Below, piece by piece: positions 61,891 through 64,000 of a DNA stretch of 64,000 nt. How positions within the stretch are numbered: the stretch's first letter is position 1; the number at the start of each line of letters is the position of its first letter. The position numbers and the translations under genes were made by a program. Location of the stretch: positions 62,001 through 126,000 of the forward strand of contig WBMZ01002678.1 in NCBI GenBank assembly GCA_013400975.1. Direction: 5' to 3'. Below the pieces are notes generated by a model, which saw only the letters and a list, made by a program, of their open reading frames with translations, searched no databases and was not told the DNA's origin. This DNA comes from Atrichornis clamosus (taxonomy: Eukaryota > Chordata > Aves > Passeriformes > Menuridae).

Positions 61891-63365
61891 CATTTGTCAG
61901 GACTGACAGATCACAGTGGGAAACCCGAACACCTGATGAGGGTATCAAACTCCAGACGCAGTAGACAGCAGATCATTACTCACAAGAGCAGGTAGGCAAA
62001 AGCAGTCACAGAAATGTTGGTTTAATGTATGTGTTTTATTCTGTTTAGCCATCATGTGAGAATAACACAGAAAGTTTGTGACAATTAAGAAATGAGTGTT
62101 ATTAAAGTGCTATATAGGCACAAAAATTCACTATGATTTCTACAAAGCCTTCAGTGTCTAGGGGACCCAGAAACTTCAAGAGCTCCAGCTGTCTTCAGCA
62201 CCATTTCTTGAAAAGCTTTTTTAAATGGTGGCAAAAAGAAGAAAAAGAAAAAAAAGTATGCCGTCCTAGAAATCTCTGGATACTCTTGCAGTGGTCTTAG
62301 AGCAAGCAGTGAACAGGATGAAGAGTGATCCATCCTGACAAACACTGCAGAGCCATTACTCTTGCTTTAGCTGCATCCCTGAATCAGTGAATTGTAGTTC
62401 TGGACCCCACTTATGGTCCAAGCATGGAGGCAGAAAAAATAAATTTATAAAAATGATCTCTTTGTGCTTTGATCTACATAAAAGGAAAAGAGGAGCCCAT
62501 TGTACCTCTTTAAGATGTTTTAATTAATTGTTATATTATGTGACATGAAAATGTGGTTCTCTGAAATCTGTTTCCAAGCCTTGCAATTAAAACTTTGAAA
62601 ATGTAATGCATTCATTTACAACAGTCTCTTAATGTTTTCTTTTACAGAGCGATTCTTAGAACAGAATGACTTTCCAAATGAGAATAGCTTCTGCCAAACA
62701 CAATAAACTCGAGTTGGTCTCAGTAAAAATATTTCTGAAGAGAAAAACACTAGAAATTTATAAATAATCATATCTATATATAGATACGAACTTGCACATG
62801 CAGACTACAGATGTGCTAAATAAACAGTATTTATAATTTGGAAAAAAATTACAAAACCAAGTTTTTGCTGAGTGGACAGGAGTTAATTTTTTTCATTTGG
62901 TTTAAAAATACTTACTTATTTCAAGAAAGCCATAGTTTTGAAATATACTCAGCTTTACATTTAATATGTGTCATTCTTTTGAAAAAGTTTGAATCTGATC
63001 ACTAAAAAAAGTATTAGTTTCTGAATTTACTCTTCAGAGACTATGATTGGCAATAATTTCTAATTTCTTGCTGAAGAGCATATGTATCAATTTAATTATT
63101 AGCTTATAGTAATTTATCTCTGATTTTACTTGAACATGAAAGCACATTGCTGGTTTTATGGAAAGGAACACACATCATACACCCCTACAATGAAAAGAAC
63201 AATGACAGAACAAAATATCCAACAAACCAAAAGACATCAGAAAAACATAACTTTAAATGAAATTTACAGATGACCTGCTTTTAATGCCAATCATGGACTG
63301 GACTGTTCTTAGCATAATAAAAATTAAAATTAAAATTTTAAAAACCCCAAACAACATCACCAACA

Positions 63366-63366
<1 letters not shown>
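61891..63366. other. AT-rich unique sequence, no gene seen
   Basis: No gene supported. An A-rich AAGAAGAAAAAGAAAAAAAA tract is at about 62236-62257. Confidence 0.45.

Positions 63367-63411
<45 letters not shown>
63367..63411. repeat. (TAA)15 microsatellite
   Basis: Fifteen uninterrupted TAA units are followed by imperfect ACAATAAAAATAATAAC. The length suggests a polymorphic simple repeat. The poly-Asn and poly-Leu frames across it are artefacts. Confidence 0.97.
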
Positions 63412-63414
<3 letters not shown>

Positions 63415-64000
63415 TAAAAATAATAACTGTTCTAACTTGAATTCAGTTGTCAACCCTCCTTAGCGCCAGCAAAGGCATTTTAATCACATCTCATTGCTCT
63501 CAGAAACTGCTTCTTTGCTGCACACTTGAATTGTATCAAAGTCTTGTGTTAAAAAAATGAGAGAAGTGTGATTACAGCAAGAATAAAACCTATACAGAGG
63601 AGGCAGTAGCAGATAAACTAATACAGGTCACACTGTATATCATATATTTTACAACAATATTTTTCTTAAGAATTAGAGAGATCATATCTCCTGAATTACG
63701 CAGTTTTCTGGAAGAAATTTAATACAGCATAATACCAAAACAGTAAATGGTTGGGAAAATTCCTCAAAGTTATGCTATCATTTATACCTTTTTTTCAATT
63801 GTGTACAGAGAACCGTATTTAAGCAGCAATATAAATATTAGCTTACTATTGTTAGCAGTCAATGTTTTAAAAACAAATTATTCATTTAAGTTATATTACA
63901 TCCCAGTAAAGTGTTGAAAAGTGAAATCTCATGAAACTGAAAAAACCAGCATGTCCTGTTACACTACAGGTGAGAGAAAGAAGTGGAATTCAGTTAGGTA
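63412..64000. other. AT-rich unique sequence
   Basis: No gene or repeat recognised up to the window edge. Confidence 0.45.

Noticed and set aside
63253..63463. Poly-Asn and poly-Leu proteins
   Set aside because: Artefacts of translating the (TAA)15 microsatellite on either strand.
1..64000. CRISPR arrays, operons, phage or plasmid systems
   Set aside because: No regularly spaced repeats, ribosome-binding sites or dense coding. Repeat content and splice-like signals are those of a vertebrate nuclear genome.

Overview
The window looks like non-coding DNA from a bird, most likely a songbird (Passeriformes). It is AT-rich and has no long open reading frame, no bacterial-style gene layout and no recognisable protein-coding gene. 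Its interspersed repeats are avian: fragments of CR1 LINEs with the typical 3' end, a tRNA-Ile-derived SINE with a CR1-like tail (a combination I recall from zebra finch), and several LTR families of avian endogenous retroviruses. Family names and the host assignment come from memory of repeat consensus sequences, not from a search.

Layout. 1-10435 is AT-rich single-copy DNA with two remnants of an old palindromic amniote repeat, a CR1 end and one partial retroviral LTR (3975-4503, minus). 10436-13330 holds the SINE, an internally deleted CR1 that keeps part of the ORF2 endonuclease, and a second CR1. 13331-45626 is mostly unique sequence with one solo LTR (19086-19526, minus), scattered CR1 pieces (about 22438, 23680, 28811, 34318 and 36020) and short tandem repeats. 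45627-58319 is an LTR-rich stretch with five LTRs from three families in about 12.7 kb and no internal retroviral genes between them. 58320-64000 is again mostly unique, with an unexplained GC-rich patch near 61638-61890 and a (TAA)15 microsatellite at 63367-63411.

No gene can be named. Several short stretches have splice-like signals next to open frames: 46760-46846 plus strand, 61638-61890 minus strand, 6305-6694 plus strand and 38189-38361 plus strand. They are listed as candidates only. The window could be an intergenic desert or the inside of a very long intron; sequence alone does not decide.

The best supported non-trivial observations are these. Two copies of one LTR family differ in length by exactly 138 bp, with a 3-bp microhomology at the junction. 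The LTR at 55905-56483 has a perfect 5-bp target-site duplication. One CR1 copy has lost its reverse transcriptase by internal deletion. An LTR at 45627 has a legible minus-strand promoter and poly(A) layout. I found no evidence of a novel functional system.
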